Part shown: piece by piece, positions 63,632 to 64,000 of the stretch
Layout: every line of letters begins with the position of its first letter
How positions within the stretch are numbered: the stretch's first letter is position 1
Translations under genes and position numbers: made by a program
The notes under the pieces: generated by a model
Databases searched by the model: none
What the model saw: only the letters and a program-made list of their open reading frames with translations
Told to the model about the DNA's origin: nothing
Origin: Thauera carbonicopians
Lineage (GTDB): Bacteria; Pseudomonadota; Gammaproteobacteria; Burkholderiales; Rhodocyclaceae
DNA length: 64,000 bases
Reading direction: 5' to 3'
Assembly (NCBI RefSeq): GCF_025699485.1
Contig: NZ_JANUXN010000001.1
Location: 372,001 to 436,000 of the forward strand

Positions 63632-64000
63632 ATGGAAAAAACAGCAAAGAAGCCACGCCCCCAACTCGACCGCCAGAGCTGGATCAACGCCGCCATCGAA
63701 GTCATGGCCGAAGAAGGAATCGCCGGCCTGCGGGTCGAAGTGCTCGCCAAGCGGCTCAAGGTCACCAAAGGCAGTTTCTACTGGCACTTCGACGACCGTC
63801 GCGACCTGCTGCTGGCGATATTGCAGCACTGGAAGGAAGGCCGGATCTGCGACATCATCAAGCAGACCCGGGTGCAGCCGGGCAAGGAGCTTGCCCAGGT
63901 CTACCACGTCATCGATGTATACAGCGCAAGCCGCAACCGCCGCGGCATGATGATCGAACTCGCGGTGCGCGACTGGGCCCGCCGCGATGCCGAAGCTGCG
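63632..64000 (+). CDS. TetR-family transcriptional regulator (3' end outside window)
   Basis: The visible 123 residues begin MEKTAKKPRPQLDRQSWINA and hold the TetR helix-turn-helix: AAIEVMAEEGIAGLRVEVLA, then KRLKVTKGSFYWHFDDRRDL. The ligand-binding domain is cut by the window end. An ATG at 63602 is possible but lies in the palindrome. Being divergent from the etfB operon, it likely represses fatty-acid or acyl-CoA oxidation genes; the ligand might be an acyl-CoA. Confidence 0.88.
   Translation, partial: MEKTAKKPRPQLDRQSWINAAIEVMAEEGIAGLRVEVLAKRLKVTKGSFYWHFDDRRDLLLAILQHWKEGRICDIIKQTRVQPGKELAQVYHVIDVYSASRNRRGMMIELAVRDWARRDAEAA

Overview
The window looks like part of a chromosome of a GC-rich betaproteobacterium, most plausibly Rhodocyclales (Thauera/Azoarcus/Zoogloea type). 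The basis is gene content and order: bamA-skp-lpxD-fabZ-lpxA-lpxB-rnhB, hpnCDE squalene genes, a PEP-CTERM protein, ompR/envZ, and an etfBA/acyl-CoA dehydrogenase operon. The genus is an inference; no rRNA or marker comparison was possible.

Layout. (1) 1-10116: outer-membrane assembly and lipid A genes read rightward, then an rRNA methyltransferase, a small conserved protein, yaaA and an M14 peptidase. (2) 10165-13173: hpnC-hpnD-hpnE leftward, making squalene for hopanoids. (3) 13430-18062: an ABC exporter (ATPase, large FtsX-type permease) plus an AttH/CrtC-like secreted protein. (4) 18117-21563: rfbB, rfbD and manC for nucleotide sugars. (5) 21672-23765: tRNA-Leu(UAG), a cyclopropane-fatty-acid-synthase family gene and a flavin reductase-like gene. 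(6) 23983-31331: a complete-looking filamentous (inovirus) prophage of about 7.3 kb, inserted in a 28-bp dif-like XerCD site. (7) 31453-35523: a small membrane protein, diaminopimelate dehydrogenase, peptide deformylase, a PEP-CTERM protein behind a sigma-54-type promoter, a low-molecular-weight phosphatase and a SIMPL protein. (8) 35588-47730: a leftward exopolysaccharide operon (wza, wzc, wecA-like, tviB-like, wecG-like, wzy, wzx, TupA-like ATP-grasp, ugd) whose middle is visibly AT-richer than the chromosome. (9) 48054-59115: housekeeping genes (radA, lysR, lplT, udg, rimI, tsaB, ompR/envZ, a truncated haemoglobin, yciB, yciI, bolA, a parvulin). (10) 59256-64000: an etfB-etfA-CbiM-like-acyl-CoA dehydrogenase operon with a divergent tetR cut by the window end.

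The prophage is the most interesting part. Its leftward operon encodes SSB, three small unknown proteins, a gene II-type replication protein, three tiny membrane proteins (29, 29 and 38 aa), the major coat protein, a small secreted protein, a pIII/TspB-like adsorption protein, pVI and a Zot/pI ATPase. A divergent helix-turn-helix regulator faces an operator cluster that overlaps the operon's promoter. The regulator's last codons lie inside the right attachment site. If the phage is circularised on paper, its frame runs on through the att core into the left end of the prophage, gains a hydrophobic segment, and stops 33 bases before a strong terminator. Integration would therefore swap the C-terminus of the putative repressor. 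This resembles the integration-dependent immunity of some mycobacteriophages, but here with host XerCD as the likely recombinase.

The exopolysaccharide operon is the second point of interest. It has two UDP-sugar dehydrogenases and a TupA-like ATP-grasp protein but only one recognisable glycosyltransferase, which suggests a simple uronic-acid polymer possibly carrying amino acids.
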